From assembly GCA_016716185.1 (NCBI GenBank), contig JADJWV010000002.1, positions 782,501-846,500 on the forward strand: a stretch of DNA of 64,000 nt, read 5' to 3'. This stretch comes from Saprospiraceae bacterium (GTDB lineage: Bacteria > Bacteroidota > Bacteroidia > Chitinophagales > Saprospiraceae). A model generated the notes under the pieces. That model worked only from the letters and a program-made list of their open reading frames with translations. It was not told the DNA's origin and did not search any database. The translations under genes and the position numbers were made by a program. This document shows positions 43,658-53,241 of this stretch, piece after piece. Within the stretch, counting starts at the first letter, position 1, and every line of letters begins with the position of its first letter.

Positions 43658-44524
43658 GTGAAAATAACACAGTTGTCGGTGTTGGAGGTGGGCACTCATT
43701 GGAATCGGGTTCTTGCGGTTATACAGAAGCATCTGATTAAGGGCTGTATGCTTCTTTGCTTATTCCTGAGCGATATAGAGTCTTTGAGCTGTCAGGTCTC
43801 CGGAACCGAAGCCATCCAGTCTGTGCGAAAAGGGATCATTTATAAATCCGAATGGGCCATTGATGCGGCTTTGCATACCGACGGCTTTTACCTGGGCTAT
43901 CAAAAAGGCAAGATTAAATCATTTCACACCACCAACACATTTCACTTTGATCTCGGTATTTTATATCACCCTCTGGAAACCAAGACTTCAAGACCTTCCA
44001 ACGTTACTTTCAGGACCTACGATTCATATAAATATGGCAAAAAGAACCATTTGATCAATTTGAGAATGGGGAAGGGTCTGATCAGAACCTTAAGCGAAAA
44101 AGCAAGAAAGAAGGGTGTGGCTATTGGTTTTCAGTTGCAGGGAGGTTTGGTTCTTGGGCTGTTAAAGCCCTATTATATTAAAGTCCGCGATGAAAAAGAC
44201 GGGAGTTTTATCGTCAAAGACATTCGTTATGAAGATTCTCCTGAAGAATTTCTTAATTCCGAGCGGATTTTAGGAAGAAGCAGCTTTTATAAAGGATTTG
44301 GACAACTCAGTATTGTACCGGGATTATATGGTAGGGCTGCATTCAGGATTGACCCGGGAGCCTTTGAAAAACTGGTAAAATGTCTGGAGCTCGGGATTCA
44401 GTTGGATCTCTATTCCAAGAGGCCGGAGCTTATGGTTTTAGATAAGAATCCCTATCACTATCTGAACTTTTATATCAATCTCCAGTTAGGTTCGAGAAAA
44501 AGCCATTCTGGCGGCTCTCAATAG
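43658..44524 (+). CDS. Predicted outer membrane or periplasmic protein, unknown function
   Basis: A protein of up to 288 residues with amphipathic beta-type sequence (WAIDAALHTDGFYLGYQKG, AIGFQLQGGLVLGLL, YHYLNFYINLQLG) typical of small outer membrane proteins. The start is uncertain: GTG at 43658 follows an aggag, but ATG at 43748 (MLLCLFLSDIESLS) begins directly at a signal-peptide-like hydrophobic segment. I recognise no family. It lies 19 bp before lipA, in the same direction, so they probably share a transcript. Confidence 0.6.
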   Translation: MKITQLSVLEVGTHWNRVLAVIQKHLIKGCMLLCLFLSDIESLSCQVSGTEAIQSVRKGIIYKSEWAIDAALHTDGFYLGYQKGKIKSFHTTNTFHFDLGILYHPLETKTSRPSNVTFRTYDSYKYGKKNHLINLRMGKGLIRTLSEKARKKGVAIGFQLQGGLVLGLLKPYYIKVRDEKDGSFIVKDIRYEDSPEEFLNSERILGRSSFYKGFGQLSIVPGLYGRAAFRIDPGAFEKLVKCLELGIQLDLYSKRPELMVLDKNPYHYLNFYINLQLGSRKSHSGGSQ

Positions 44525-44543
44525 TATCCATTTTTTAAAAAAC

Positions 44544-45419
44544 ATGATTGAACTCGACGTAGTACCCAATGCAGAATCTAGACCCAGAAAACCGGATTGG
44601 CTTCGGGTGAAATTGCCCATTGGCGAAAATTACAGGCAGGTCAGACAACTGGTAGATCAATATAAACTTCATACAATTTGCCAAAGTGGTAACTGTCCAA
44701 ATATGGGAGAGTGTTGGGGAGCCGGTACCGCCACTTTTATGATTTTGGGAAATGTGTGTACGCGTTCCTGCAGTTTTTGTGCGGTCAAAACCGGAAGACC
44801 ACCGGAATACGATACAGATGAACCGCGTAGAGTCGCTGAGGCGATTTCCCTGATGAAAGTAAAACATGCAGTGATTACTTCAGTCAACAGAGATGAACTT
44901 GCCGACCGGGGTGCCGAAATCTGGTATCAAACGGTCAGAGCTGTAAAAGAACTATGCCCGGATACTACGATTGAAACCCTGATACCTGATGTAAAAGCCC
45001 ATTGGCCAGCCCTGGAACGCATGATCAGCGCAGGTCAGGAGGTTGTTTCGCATAATATGGAAACGGTCGAACGGCTCTACCGTTATGTGAGACCTCAGGC
45101 CAGGTATTCCAGAAGCCTGGAACAAATAAAGAAAATCAGAGAATTTGGCAAACGGACCAAAACCGGCATCATGCTCGGTCTGGGTGAAACCGTTGAGGAA
45201 GTACACAGATCCATGGACGAATTGGTGGAGCATGGCTGTGAGATTCTAACCCTCGGCCAATACCTTCAGCCCACGAAAATGCATATACCCGTACACGAAT
45301 TTGTTCATCCGGATCAGTTTGCATCTTACAAGGAAGCCGGAATCAAAAAAGGCTTTAAGTACGTGGAAAGTGGCCCCATGGTAAGATCGAGTTATCATGC
45401 AGAAAGGCATATTTTTTGA
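44544..45419 (+). CDS. lipA: Lipoyl synthase (LipA)
   Basis: A 291-residue radical SAM enzyme that inserts two sulfurs into octanoyl groups on lipoyl domains. Both clusters are visible: auxiliary cluster Cys in CQSGNCPNMGECW (C-x4-C-x5-C, about 46-58) and radical SAM cluster Cys in CTRSCSFCAV (C-x3-C-x2-C, about 73-82). SVNRDELADRGA and the C-terminal GPMVRSSYHA (SSYHA with the serine ligand) complete the family pattern. Length and motif order are standard. It needs Fe-S clusters of the type made by the isc genes at 60.5-62.5 kb. Confidence 0.97.
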   Translation: MIELDVVPNAESRPRKPDWLRVKLPIGENYRQVRQLVDQYKLHTICQSGNCPNMGECWGAGTATFMILGNVCTRSCSFCAVKTGRPPEYDTDEPRRVAEAISLMKVKHAVITSVNRDELADRGAEIWYQTVRAVKELCPDTTIETLIPDVKAHWPALERMISAGQEVVSHNMETVERLYRYVRPQARYSRSLEQIKKIREFGKRTKTGIMLGLGETVEEVHRSMDELVEHGCEILTLGQYLQPTKMHIPVHEFVHPDQFASYKEAGIKKGFKYVESGPMVRSSYHAERHIF

Positions 45420-45508
45420 TAAATAATCGAGAATTTCATAAGAATCAGTATTTACCCTGATGCTAATTTGGTAAAATTATACTCCCTTTGCAGTTGAAAT
45501 CAAACATT

Positions 45509-48500
45509 ATGGCGAAAATTATCAACCTAAGCTTCTGTTTATTAGCTTTTTGTACCGTTTTAAAAGCTCAGGTCTACACTGTAAACAACAATTCAGACAC
45601 CGATGATGGTACTTGTGACGGGGTCCATTGCAGTTTCAGAGAAGCCCTGAATGCTGCTGAAGCCGATGGAATGCCAAGTACGATCGTATTCAATATTCCT
45701 GGCGCAGGCCCTCACATCATATCTCCTGTCAGTAATTTTCCGGTGATTGCCAATCCAAATCTGAGCATCCTTGGCGAATCTCAACCAGGCGGCCCGGGTT
45801 CTGTTGTCATCGATTTTAATTTTAGAAACTTTTTCGGAATCCCGTTTCTGGCCGTTCAGGCAGGGGCTGTTGCCATTAGTGGTTTGAGTTTTACGGATTT
45901 CCGTTTTGAAAATCCAGGAGATTGTATTCTCGATTACAATAATGCGCCCGACTGTACGCTGAGAGCATGTGCTTTTTTATCCGACAATAACCTGCTGCCC
46001 GTGCCTGAAAAGGTATTTATCAGGATCCGGAATGCCGATCAATTTAAAATGGTTTCATCCCATATAGGAACAGATCTGGCAAAATCATCTATTCCCCAAA
46101 CCGAAGGCAAGTTGAAAATCGAAGCCACTCAGGGTATGCAAACGGTTACCTTGGATTCCAATATTTTTACAGCTAAAGTTCCATTAGTAGAAATATATGC
46201 AGGTGATGTTTTTATCAATTACAATTTGTTTGGAGCGCTTGATACCAACAAAGGATTAAATTTTCTCGATCCAACGATTGGAATTTTAGCACCTTCTGCG
46301 GAACGCTTACTTATCCACGACAATTTCTTTTTTGGATTTCTGAATGCGGCTATTGATATTAGTAATTTAAAACAAACCTCAGTCATCTCCAAGAACAGGT
46401 TTTACAACGACAATCAGGATATTACGATCAGCAATTCAAATCAGGGATTAGCATTCATTGTCGATAATTTCGCTAGGAATGGAAGTGATTTTGTCAATGC
46501 TGCTGATCTTTCTGAATTTTATGTGGAACGAAACAGCATCAATAATTACGATGTGTTTATCAATGCCAATACTCCTTCCGCATTTCAGATTTCAAGGTAT
46601 ATGGACAACAGATTTACCTGCATTTCAGGTCAGCCTGTTTTTATGCCTCCCAGGCCTGTGCCCAGTATTGTCGCTGTAAACCGGGACATGTTGACGGGCA
46701 CTGCCATTCCAAACGACAGTGTGGTCATTTATGCAAGAAGCACCTTATTATGTCTAAATGACGATTGTCATGGCGGATTTGAATTGGGACGTACTCAGGC
46801 TGATGCAGTAGGTAACTGGACATTAAATGCTGCGTATCCCAATCGGCATCAGCTTTCTGCTTATGAATTTGATTCCAATCCGAATTCAAGACCTCGCATT
46901 CATTCAGAATTTGGTAATTGTTATGTCTGTGTGGCTCCAATCCGGATCGTCTTTGCACCATCCCTGTGTTCAGGGCAAACCGTTACGTATCGCGGAAAAG
47001 TTTATTCGGATACCAATCCGAATGATTCCATTTTTATCAGAGGAGACGGCGTCAGTATTTGCGATTCAACCATCATTGTCGATGTTCAAGTGGCCAATGC
47101 ATACAGACAGGTTTTAAATTTGGCTGTTTGTTACGAAGACACACTCACTTTTGGAGCGATACAAATTCATAAAAACAATCTTGTCGATTCATTGAATACC
47201 AAGACTGCAAATGGTTGCGATAGTACTGTTGTTTATATAGGCAGAGAAGTTGGAGTGAGTAATTACAGCAGAACTATTTGCGATAATGCTTTTGTAGATA
47301 TTGGAGGTACGCGCTTTGATAAAAACAACACCAGCGGAATTGCAATCATTGCAGGCGGAGCACAGGCAGGTTGTGACAGTGTAATATTTGTACAACTCAA
47401 CATCAATAATTTTTCAGAATCATTTTTAAAGGAAAACAAATGTCCAGGAGATGTAGTTGTGATCCAGGGAACCGTATTTAATGAGTCCAATCCGAAAGGC
47501 GACGTGACCTTACCCAATGGGTCCAGCACTGGATGCGACAGCATTATTCATGTGGATTTGACGTATCCCAATAATCGGGGATTGTTTTCTACAACAATTT
47601 GTATGGGAGATAGCGTATTTGTGGTGAATCGATTTTTCTCCGACCGGAATCCAAGCGGGACCATAACACTGCCTGGCGGATCTTCCTTTGGTTGTGATTC
47701 GATTATCGATGTTGCTTTGAATATATTGCAAAATGCGCAGGGTTTTTTCACTGCTGATATTTGCAGAGGAGATACCCTTTTCATACACGGCGAAGCGTTT
47801 TTCTCAGGTAGACCGTCCGGTATAGTCAGATTAGTCAATTCGGCTGCCAACGGCTGCGATAGCCTGGTCAACGTAAACACCAATACCATCATGGATGCGA
47901 TTGGAAATTTTGATACGATCATGTGCGACGGTGCTTCAGTTACTTATTATGGTCAAACCTTTTCAAATTCCCGTCCTCGTGGGAGTTTCAGAATACCCAT
48001 GGGTTCGTTCAGGATGTGCGATAGTTTTGTAAACGTCAATGTTTTGTTCAATCCTAATGTTTTTTCAAATTATTCAACAACCATATGCCGGGGAGACAGC
48101 ATTCGTGTAGGGAATTCATTTTTTTCAGTGAACAATCCAAGTGGATCTGTCATATTATCGGGAGGATCTGCTCAAGGTTGCGATAGCACTATCCTGGTAA
48201 ATGTGCTTTTCAATCCTCCTTTGCAAATCAGTCTCAACCCTTTGGATTTAAAATGCAATCGTCCCAATAGTGGTGAACTTGTGATCAACAGCATTTCCGG
48301 TGGTTCGGGGAGTTATCAGGTTTCCGTTGATAACGGTGCACCCATTTCAGGTAATCCAGGAATGATCATAACTGGTTTGTCGGTTGGAAATCATAACATA
48401 AGAGTGATTGATCAGTTGGGATGTGATTCAATTTTTAATTTTTCAATTTCAGGTTCTCAGATATTGCAATTGAATTTACCTGGGGATACCACTATAAAAA

Positions 48501-48997
48501 CCGGAGGTGTTGTAAATATCATTCCCACGCTAAATTTTAATTATTCCAATCTGGTTTGGGATCCGAAGGATTTTCTGAGTTGCGATACTTGCTTAGTAAC
48601 ACAATCAAGACCCAATCAGACGATCACATATACCCTCACTGTAAACGACCAGAATGGATGCAGTATATCCGATCAGTTTACAATCACCGTGATAATCGAT
48701 GCTGCAGAAATTTATGTACCCAATGTATTTTCGCCTAACGGAGATAATATTAATGACACATTTAAACCCGTATTCAAGTTTGAATCCAAAACCAGCATCA
48801 GAGTATTCAGAATTTTTGACCGATGGGGTTCTTTGTTGTTTGAGCAATTGAACGGCGCTCCCGGGCAGATATTTGAATGGGATGGTACCTACCAGAAAGA
48901 CAAAATGATTCCGGGAGTTTATATGTATACCATTTTGTTTGCCGGAGAAGACAATATTGAAAAATGGAAAGCCGGCGATATTACCCTAATGAGGTAG
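45509..48997 (+). CDS. Giant T9SS type B protein with beta-helix and eight GCDS repeats
   Basis: A 1162-residue secreted protein. Signal peptide MAKIINLSFCLLAFCTVLKAQ; the in-frame TTG upstream is not used. A CSLREA-type beta-helix start (DDGTCDGVHCSFREALNAAE, about 30-49) opens a long beta-helix region to about 400. Then come eight repeats of 60-70 residues (C-x-G-D ... G-x-x-F ... NPSG ... GCDS), one SprB-like repeat (INSISGGSGSYQVSVDNGAP), and the type B C-terminal domain (FSPNGDNINDTFKP, DRWGSLLFEQ). It should be exported by the type IX system to the cell surface. It differs from the two giant proteins at 4.8-13.6 kb in its N-terminus and repeat type. Ligand unknown. Confidence 0.88.
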   Translation: MAKIINLSFCLLAFCTVLKAQVYTVNNNSDTDDGTCDGVHCSFREALNAAEADGMPSTIVFNIPGAGPHIISPVSNFPVIANPNLSILGESQPGGPGSVVIDFNFRNFFGIPFLAVQAGAVAISGLSFTDFRFENPGDCILDYNNAPDCTLRACAFLSDNNLLPVPEKVFIRIRNADQFKMVSSHIGTDLAKSSIPQTEGKLKIEATQGMQTVTLDSNIFTAKVPLVEIYAGDVFINYNLFGALDTNKGLNFLDPTIGILAPSAERLLIHDNFFFGFLNAAIDISNLKQTSVISKNRFYNDNQDITISNSNQGLAFIVDNFARNGSDFVNAADLSEFYVERNSINNYDVFINANTPSAFQISRYMDNRFTCISGQPVFMPPRPVPSIVAVNRDMLTGTAIPNDSVVIYARSTLLCLNDDCHGGFELGRTQADAVGNWTLNAAYPNRHQLSAYEFDSNPNSRPRIHSEFGNCYVCVAPIRIVFAPSLCSGQTVTYRGKVYSDTNPNDSIFIRGDGVSICDSTIIVDVQVANAYRQVLNLAVCYEDTLTFGAIQIHKNNLVDSLNTKTANGCDSTVVYIGREVGVSNYSRTICDNAFVDIGGTRFDKNNTSGIAIIAGGAQAGCDSVIFVQLNINNFSESFLKENKCPGDVVVIQGTVFNESNPKGDVTLPNGSSTGCDSIIHVDLTYPNNRGLFSTTICMGDSVFVVNRFFSDRNPSGTITLPGGSSFGCDSIIDVALNILQNAQGFFTADICRGDTLFIHGEAFFSGRPSGIVRLVNSAANGCDSLVNVNTNTIMDAIGNFDTIMCDGASVTYYGQTFSNSRPRGSFRIPMGSFRMCDSFVNVNVLFNPNVFSNYSTTICRGDSIRVGNSFFSVNNPSGSVILSGGSAQGCDSTILVNVLFNPPLQISLNPLDLKCNRPNSGELVINSISGGSGSYQVSVDNGAPISGNPGMIITGLSVGNHNIRVIDQLGCDSIFNFSISGSQILQLNLPGDTTIKTGGVVNIIPTLNFNYSNLVWDPKDFLSCDTCLVTQSRPNQTITYTLTVNDQNGCSISDQFTITVIIDAAEIYVPNVFSPNGDNINDTFKPVFKFESKTSIRVFRIFDRWGSLLFEQLNGAPGQIFEWDGTYQKDKMIPGVYMYTILFAGEDNIEKWKAGDITLMR

Positions 48998-49005
48998 CGA
49001 TTCGT

Positions 49006-50136
49006 TTATTTATTCCAAAGTAATTTCCGGATTTTATGATAGATTTCTGAATTCTCATAGATCCCCGAAAAGGATTCTGCGCCGGGCCCATAAGCAAATA
49101 CAGGAATAATTTCTGCGGTATGGTTTGTCGAAGTGAAGCGCGTTGTCAGTTTCCCAAACAATTCACCTTCTGTGATTGAATATCCACCTGTTTCGTGATC
49201 GGCTGTGATCACTACCAGGGTCTGCTTATCTCTCTCAGCGAAATCGATAACTTCTTTTATTGCCCGATCAAAGTCTAACATTTCTGTAATGATGTATTTG
49301 GAATCATTGGCATGACCGCCCCAATCGATCTGAGAACCCTCAATGACTAAAAAGAATCCCTTTTCTCCTAATTTATTCAAAAACTCAATTCCATCTTTGG
49401 ATGCTTTGGGCAAATAATTTCGCCCATTCATAACAGGCAATGGGTCTCCATCTGCGGTGAAGTAACATATTTTCTTCACATCGGGAAGGATCCATTGCTG
49501 ATAATCCTGTTCAAAGTAATCAGAGACGAAGTAATTTTTTTTCTTGAACGCTTCGATCAGGTTTAAAGAATCTGTTTCCCTTCTTTCAAAATATTTCTTT
49601 CCTCCTCCAACAATGAAATCAAAATCAGTATCCATAAGATCCAGTGCAATATCCTCATACGCATTCCGATTGGTGTGGTGTGCATAAAATGCGGCGGGAG
49701 TAGCATGAACAATCGTAGAGGTCACGACAATTCCGGTAGACATTTGACGATGTTCGGCCTGTCTGAGTATACTCTCCATCTTTTGTTCGTTAGGGTCCAG
49801 TCCCAAATAACCTTTTTTGGTTTTTGCACCACAGGAAAAAGCATGAGCACCTGCTGCAGAATCTGTAATTAAATGGGAGACGTCGTGTGGTTTGTGTAAA
49901 CCAATGATCGGGCACCTTTCAAGTTCCAACCGGTTTTGATTTTCATACAATCCAGCAGTGATCTGGGAGATCCCCATTCCATCACCAATCATGAAAATAA
50001 TATTTTTGGGTTTGGAAATTTTAGCCGGTCTTGCAGGAATTTCATTTGATTTAATTTTAGCGATGGATGTCTGGTTAGTAGTACCACAACCGTAAAAAAT
50101 AAAAATGAAAACGGCAAATAATATTCTGAATCGCAT
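49006..50136 (-). CDS. Alkaline phosphatase, lipoprotein-type
   Basis: A 376-residue phosphatase of the PhoA family, with lipobox FIFIFYGC at the N-terminus (Cys17), so probably anchored in the periplasm. Motifs: IIFMIGDGMG (metal Asp), ITDSAAGAHAFSCG (Ser nucleophile in DSA), EGSQIDWGGHANDS (metal ligands), and ITADHETGG. It should hydrolyse phosphate monoesters. It is the last gene of a three-gene leftward operon, 16 bp after dprA, and converges on the T9SS gene with 8 bp between. Phosphate control is possible, but no binding site was recognised. Confidence 0.92.
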   Translation of the reverse strand: MRFRILFAVFIFIFYGCGTTNQTSIAKIKSNEIPARPAKISKPKNIIFMIGDGMGISQITAGLYENQNRLELERCPIIGLHKPHDVSHLITDSAAGAHAFSCGAKTKKGYLGLDPNEQKMESILRQAEHRQMSTGIVVTSTIVHATPAAFYAHHTNRNAYEDIALDLMDTDFDFIVGGGKKYFERRETDSLNLIEAFKKKNYFVSDYFEQDYQQWILPDVKKICYFTADGDPLPVMNGRNYLPKASKDGIEFLNKLGEKGFFLVIEGSQIDWGGHANDSKYIITEMLDFDRAIKEVIDFAERDKQTLVVITADHETGGYSITEGELFGKLTTRFTSTNHTAEIIPVFAYGPGAESFSGIYENSEIYHKIRKLLWNK

Positions 50137-50152
50137 ACGGGTATTTTACAGA

Positions 50153-51259
50153 TTAAACCTCCAAAGTATATCTTTTTCCCGGATGTGCGCGCACCAATCC
50201 TTTGAATTCAAGGCTTAAGAGGGTACTGGCGAGGTTGCCCGGTTTCATATTTGACAATTGGTGCAGCTGATCAATGTGGATCGTATTAAATTTTTGTAAA
50301 ATTTCGCAAAGCCCTTTTTCATCTTCATTCATTTCCTGAAATAGGGCCAGTTGAACATTTTTGGGCTGCGAAGCCTCTAAATCCCAGTTCATAGCTTTGA
50401 TCAGATCTTCTGCCGAAGTAATCAGTTGTGCTTTATGCTCTTTCACCAGCTTGTGACATCCTTTTGAATATGGATCGTGAATGCGTCCCGGATAGGTAAA
50501 TACATCTTTATTGTAAGAATTGGCGATCTCCGCTGTAATCATGCTGCCGCCACTTTCTCCGGTTTCAATGACCACCAGGGCATCGCACATACCAGCTATA
50601 ATCCTGTTTCTCATTGGAAAATTTTCACGATCGGGTTTGGTGCCGGTGCAAAACTCTGTGACCAAGCCACCATTCATTTGCATTTTATCAGCCAGTTTTA
50701 AATTAGCAAATGGGTAGATTCTGTCGAGCCCGTGTCCAAGAACACCTATGGTTTGAATATTCATATCCACACACATCTGGTGAGCTGCAGTATCGACGCC
50801 ATATGCAAGTCCGCTAACGACCTGGAAAGGTCCGTGTTGAAGAGCACCTATAAATTCTTCTATCAGCCGTTTTCCATATTCCGAAATATTTCGTGTGCCC
50901 ACTACCGCTATGGCACGTTCGGGATTGGTTGTAAATGCTCCTTTGGCATATAAAAGTATGGGAGCGTCATTTTGTTGTTTTAGCCTCCACGGAAAATCCT
51001 CATTTTCAAAATATAAAATGCGGATACCATGTTTGATCGCAAATTGCAATTCCTTTTCTGCTCTATGCAAAACTGACGGATCGCTCAGATTTTGTAAAGC
51101 ACTCGAACGAAGAAGGGGAATCTTTTTAAGTTTCCATTTCTTTTCTTTGAAAATTTCCTGCGGGCTTCCGCAAACGCGTATAAGATTTTTTGCAGTAGCG
51201 GAGCCAACATTTTCGATCTGTGTGAGTGCTATTTGATAAAGGGTATTTTCATTGTACAT
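50153..51259 (-). CDS. dprA: DNA-processing protein DprA
   Basis: A 368-residue protein that loads RecA on incoming single-stranded DNA in natural transformation. The N-terminal part resembles the helix-hairpin-helix/SAM-like region (ENVGSATAKNLIRVCG). The Rossmann core has VVGTRNISEYGK, VVSGLAYGVDTAAHQ, NFPMRNRIIAGMCDALVVIETGESGGSMITA and YPGRIHDPYSKGCHKLV, all DprA signatures. The C-terminal 60 residues look like the winged-helix DprA domain. Overlaps the TMTC-like gene by 11 bp. Suggests a capacity for DNA uptake, though no com genes are in this window. Confidence 0.96.
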   Translation of the reverse strand: MYNENTLYQIALTQIENVGSATAKNLIRVCGSPQEIFKEKKWKLKKIPLLRSSALQNLSDPSVLHRAEKELQFAIKHGIRILYFENEDFPWRLKQQNDAPILLYAKGAFTTNPERAIAVVGTRNISEYGKRLIEEFIGALQHGPFQVVSGLAYGVDTAAHQMCVDMNIQTIGVLGHGLDRIYPFANLKLADKMQMNGGLVTEFCTGTKPDRENFPMRNRIIAGMCDALVVIETGESGGSMITAEIANSYNKDVFTYPGRIHDPYSKGCHKLVKEHKAQLITSAEDLIKAMNWDLEASQPKNVQLALFQEMNEDEKGLCEILQKFNTIHIDQLHQLSNMKPGNLASTLLSLEFKGLVRAHPGKRYTLEV

Positions 51260-53144
51260 ATTTAGGGTCTAAGGCAGCTGCCTGATTATAAAATTCTTTT
51301 GCTTTGCTCTCATATTCCAGTATTTTACCGGAACTTACTTTGCCAAATTTAGCAAAATCGGTGTAAACTTTTGAAATGAAATAACATAATTCTGCGTCAT
51401 CATTTTTAAGCTTGTAGGCCATTCCCAAAAAATGCAATGCAAACTGGTAGTTTTGAACTTCTTTATACAGAATTTCATAGCCAACCCGTTTGAGGTATGG
51501 AAACATGATGCCCAGATTTTCCGGATCCTTGGTAAGGTAATCCATGTATTTGCTGACAAAATCAAGATCGGGTTTAATTTTAATTACGGATTCAAGTTTT
51601 TTGAGAAAGGTGTGAATATCATTATTCCTTTTCAACCATTCGGCAAGGATACCTGCTTTCATATTTAAAGCCTGGCCGTATTGCGGAAAAATCAATAAGG
51701 CACGATCAATGTAATTTTCAGCTACCTGAAGATATGTTGATTTTTTGGATGGATCCATTTCAGATTGTGATTTTTGAAAATACGATACACCGGTAAAAAG
51801 GTTGATCCGTGCACTGTTTTTCGAAACTTTTACTGCAGCAAGATTCAGGGTAAATCCATCTTTCCAGTCGGGCACCCTTTGAATAGTCTTTGCACTGTAA
51901 GCGGTGATCAGAATTCCAAATATGCTCATGGCTAATATTCTGAAAAGCTTTCTATCCGTGTAGTTGAATAAACTGTAAATGAAGTAAGCACTTAAAAAAC
52001 TAAAAGCCACGGAGGGCATAAAGAGAAAACGCTCATTCATAAAAGTACCAACAGGGAATACGAGGTTGGATACAATCGAAAATGTGATGAAATAATACAA
52101 CAAACAATAACTGATGATCTTTTTTGTTTTCCTGTAACGATAAGCCAAATACAAAAGACCGAGGGTAACCACTAAAGAAAGCAAGGGTATGAGATCTGTC
52201 CATTCCGATTTTGGAACGTGATAAGGATAATAATCGTGGGTGAGGGGATGGGGAAAAAACAATAATTTATAGTACCAGATAAAAGTATAAAAAAGCGTTG
52301 CCGATTTTTCTGCAAGAGTCATTCCGATAAAGGGATTGTTCATCAGATCAGTAATGACTTGTCCGCTGCTGAGTAAATAACCGATCACCAACCACCGGAC
52401 TCCAACAAACAGGGTGGCACAAACGAACAAGGGCCATGAATCGAGGATTGCTTTTTTAAATTCCTGATTTCTGAAATAATAAACCGAGATCGGCATGATG
52501 GCCAGAAATGTGATAGCATTTTCTTTTGAAAATAAAGCTGCCAGAAAGCACAGGCAACTTATAATTCCAAACTTTTTCTTTCCGCTGTCAAACTGTTTGA
52601 TCCATGAAATGGAAGCTGCCAGACAAAACAACAGACACATGATCTCATCGCGACCTTTAATATTGGCTACTGCTTCAGAATGGATGGGGTGAGTGAGAAA
52701 TAAAACGGATGTGATGGAAGGAATTCCCCAGAGCAGAAAACGAGAAGGCTGGTCTTTTAATAGTATTTTTATAAGGCTGTAAAGTAATGTTGCAGTCAAA
52801 GCATACATCAGGATGTTGATCAGATGGCTGACTTTGGGTTTGTTGCCAAACATTTCAAAATCCAAAGCGAAGCTCACCAGGGAAAGCGGCCTGTAACGAG
52901 CTCCGGCCACCAAATCCTTTTGTTCTCCAAAATATCCTGTGAAACTCTCAGTACTCAAAATATCCCATATCCCTTTGATTCCTTTCTGGACGTAACTGTT
53001 TTCTGAAAAAACGATAATATCATCCAGGACGTAGCCAAAGCTCAATGAGGCGGCATAGAGGATCAAAGCAAGAACCGTGTGGATGCCAAACATCCAGATC
53101 CAGTCATATCGGGACAGCAGGTTGAGGATTGGTATTTTCTTCAT
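51249..53144 (-). CDS. TMTC-like multi-pass glycosyltransferase with TPR tail
   Basis: A 631-residue inner membrane protein of the GT-C fold. The first extracytoplasmic loop has VLDDIIVFSENSY (acidic pair of GT-C enzymes); further on THPIHSEAVANIKGRDEI is a close match to the conserved loop in eukaryotic TMTC O-mannosyltransferases (HPIHTEAVAGIVGR in my memory). About nine hydrophobic segments follow up to residue 415. The C-terminal 200 residues contain TPR-like helical pairs. Lipid-linked sugar is the likely donor, and a secreted protein the likely acceptor. Members of this group occur in scattered bacteria. Convergent function with T9SS proteins nearby is inference. Confidence 0.78.
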   Translation of the reverse strand: MKKIPILNLLSRYDWIWMFGIHTVLALILYAASLSFGYVLDDIIVFSENSYVQKGIKGIWDILSTESFTGYFGEQKDLVAGARYRPLSLVSFALDFEMFGNKPKVSHLINILMYALTATLLYSLIKILLKDQPSRFLLWGIPSITSVLFLTHPIHSEAVANIKGRDEIMCLLFCLAASISWIKQFDSGKKKFGIISCLCFLAALFSKENAITFLAIMPISVYYFRNQEFKKAILDSWPLFVCATLFVGVRWLVIGYLLSSGQVITDLMNNPFIGMTLAEKSATLFYTFIWYYKLLFFPHPLTHDYYPYHVPKSEWTDLIPLLSLVVTLGLLYLAYRYRKTKKIISYCLLYYFITFSIVSNLVFPVGTFMNERFLFMPSVAFSFLSAYFIYSLFNYTDRKLFRILAMSIFGILITAYSAKTIQRVPDWKDGFTLNLAAVKVSKNSARINLFTGVSYFQKSQSEMDPSKKSTYLQVAENYIDRALLIFPQYGQALNMKAGILAEWLKRNNDIHTFLKKLESVIKIKPDLDFVSKYMDYLTKDPENLGIMFPYLKRVGYEILYKEVQNYQFALHFLGMAYKLKNDDAELCYFISKVYTDFAKFGKVSSGKILEYESKAKEFYNQAAALDPKYVQ

Positions 53145-53213
53145 ATCAGCTACACAGTCAGGTTGCCACCATTTGAATGCAAGATAAAAAGTATCTTAAA
53201 AAATTTCATATTA

Positions 53214-53221
53214 CAAAAATA
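53214..53221 (-). promoter_or_regulatory. Bacteroidota -7 box (TATTTTTG) before the TMTC-like gene
   Basis: Perfect TAnnTTTG on the minus strand, 69 bp before the ATG at 53144. It is back to back with a box for the opposite gene, six bases away. Confidence 0.4.
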
Positions 53222-53226
53222 TTTAA

Positions 53227-53234
53227 TATGTTTG
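53227..53234 (+). promoter_or_regulatory. Bacteroidota -7 box (TATGTTTG) before the outer membrane protein gene
   Basis: Perfect TAnnTTTG that ends seven bases before the ATG at 53242. The transcript would start at or next to the start codon (leaderless). Confidence 0.4.
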
Positions 53235-53241
53235 CGGGCTT

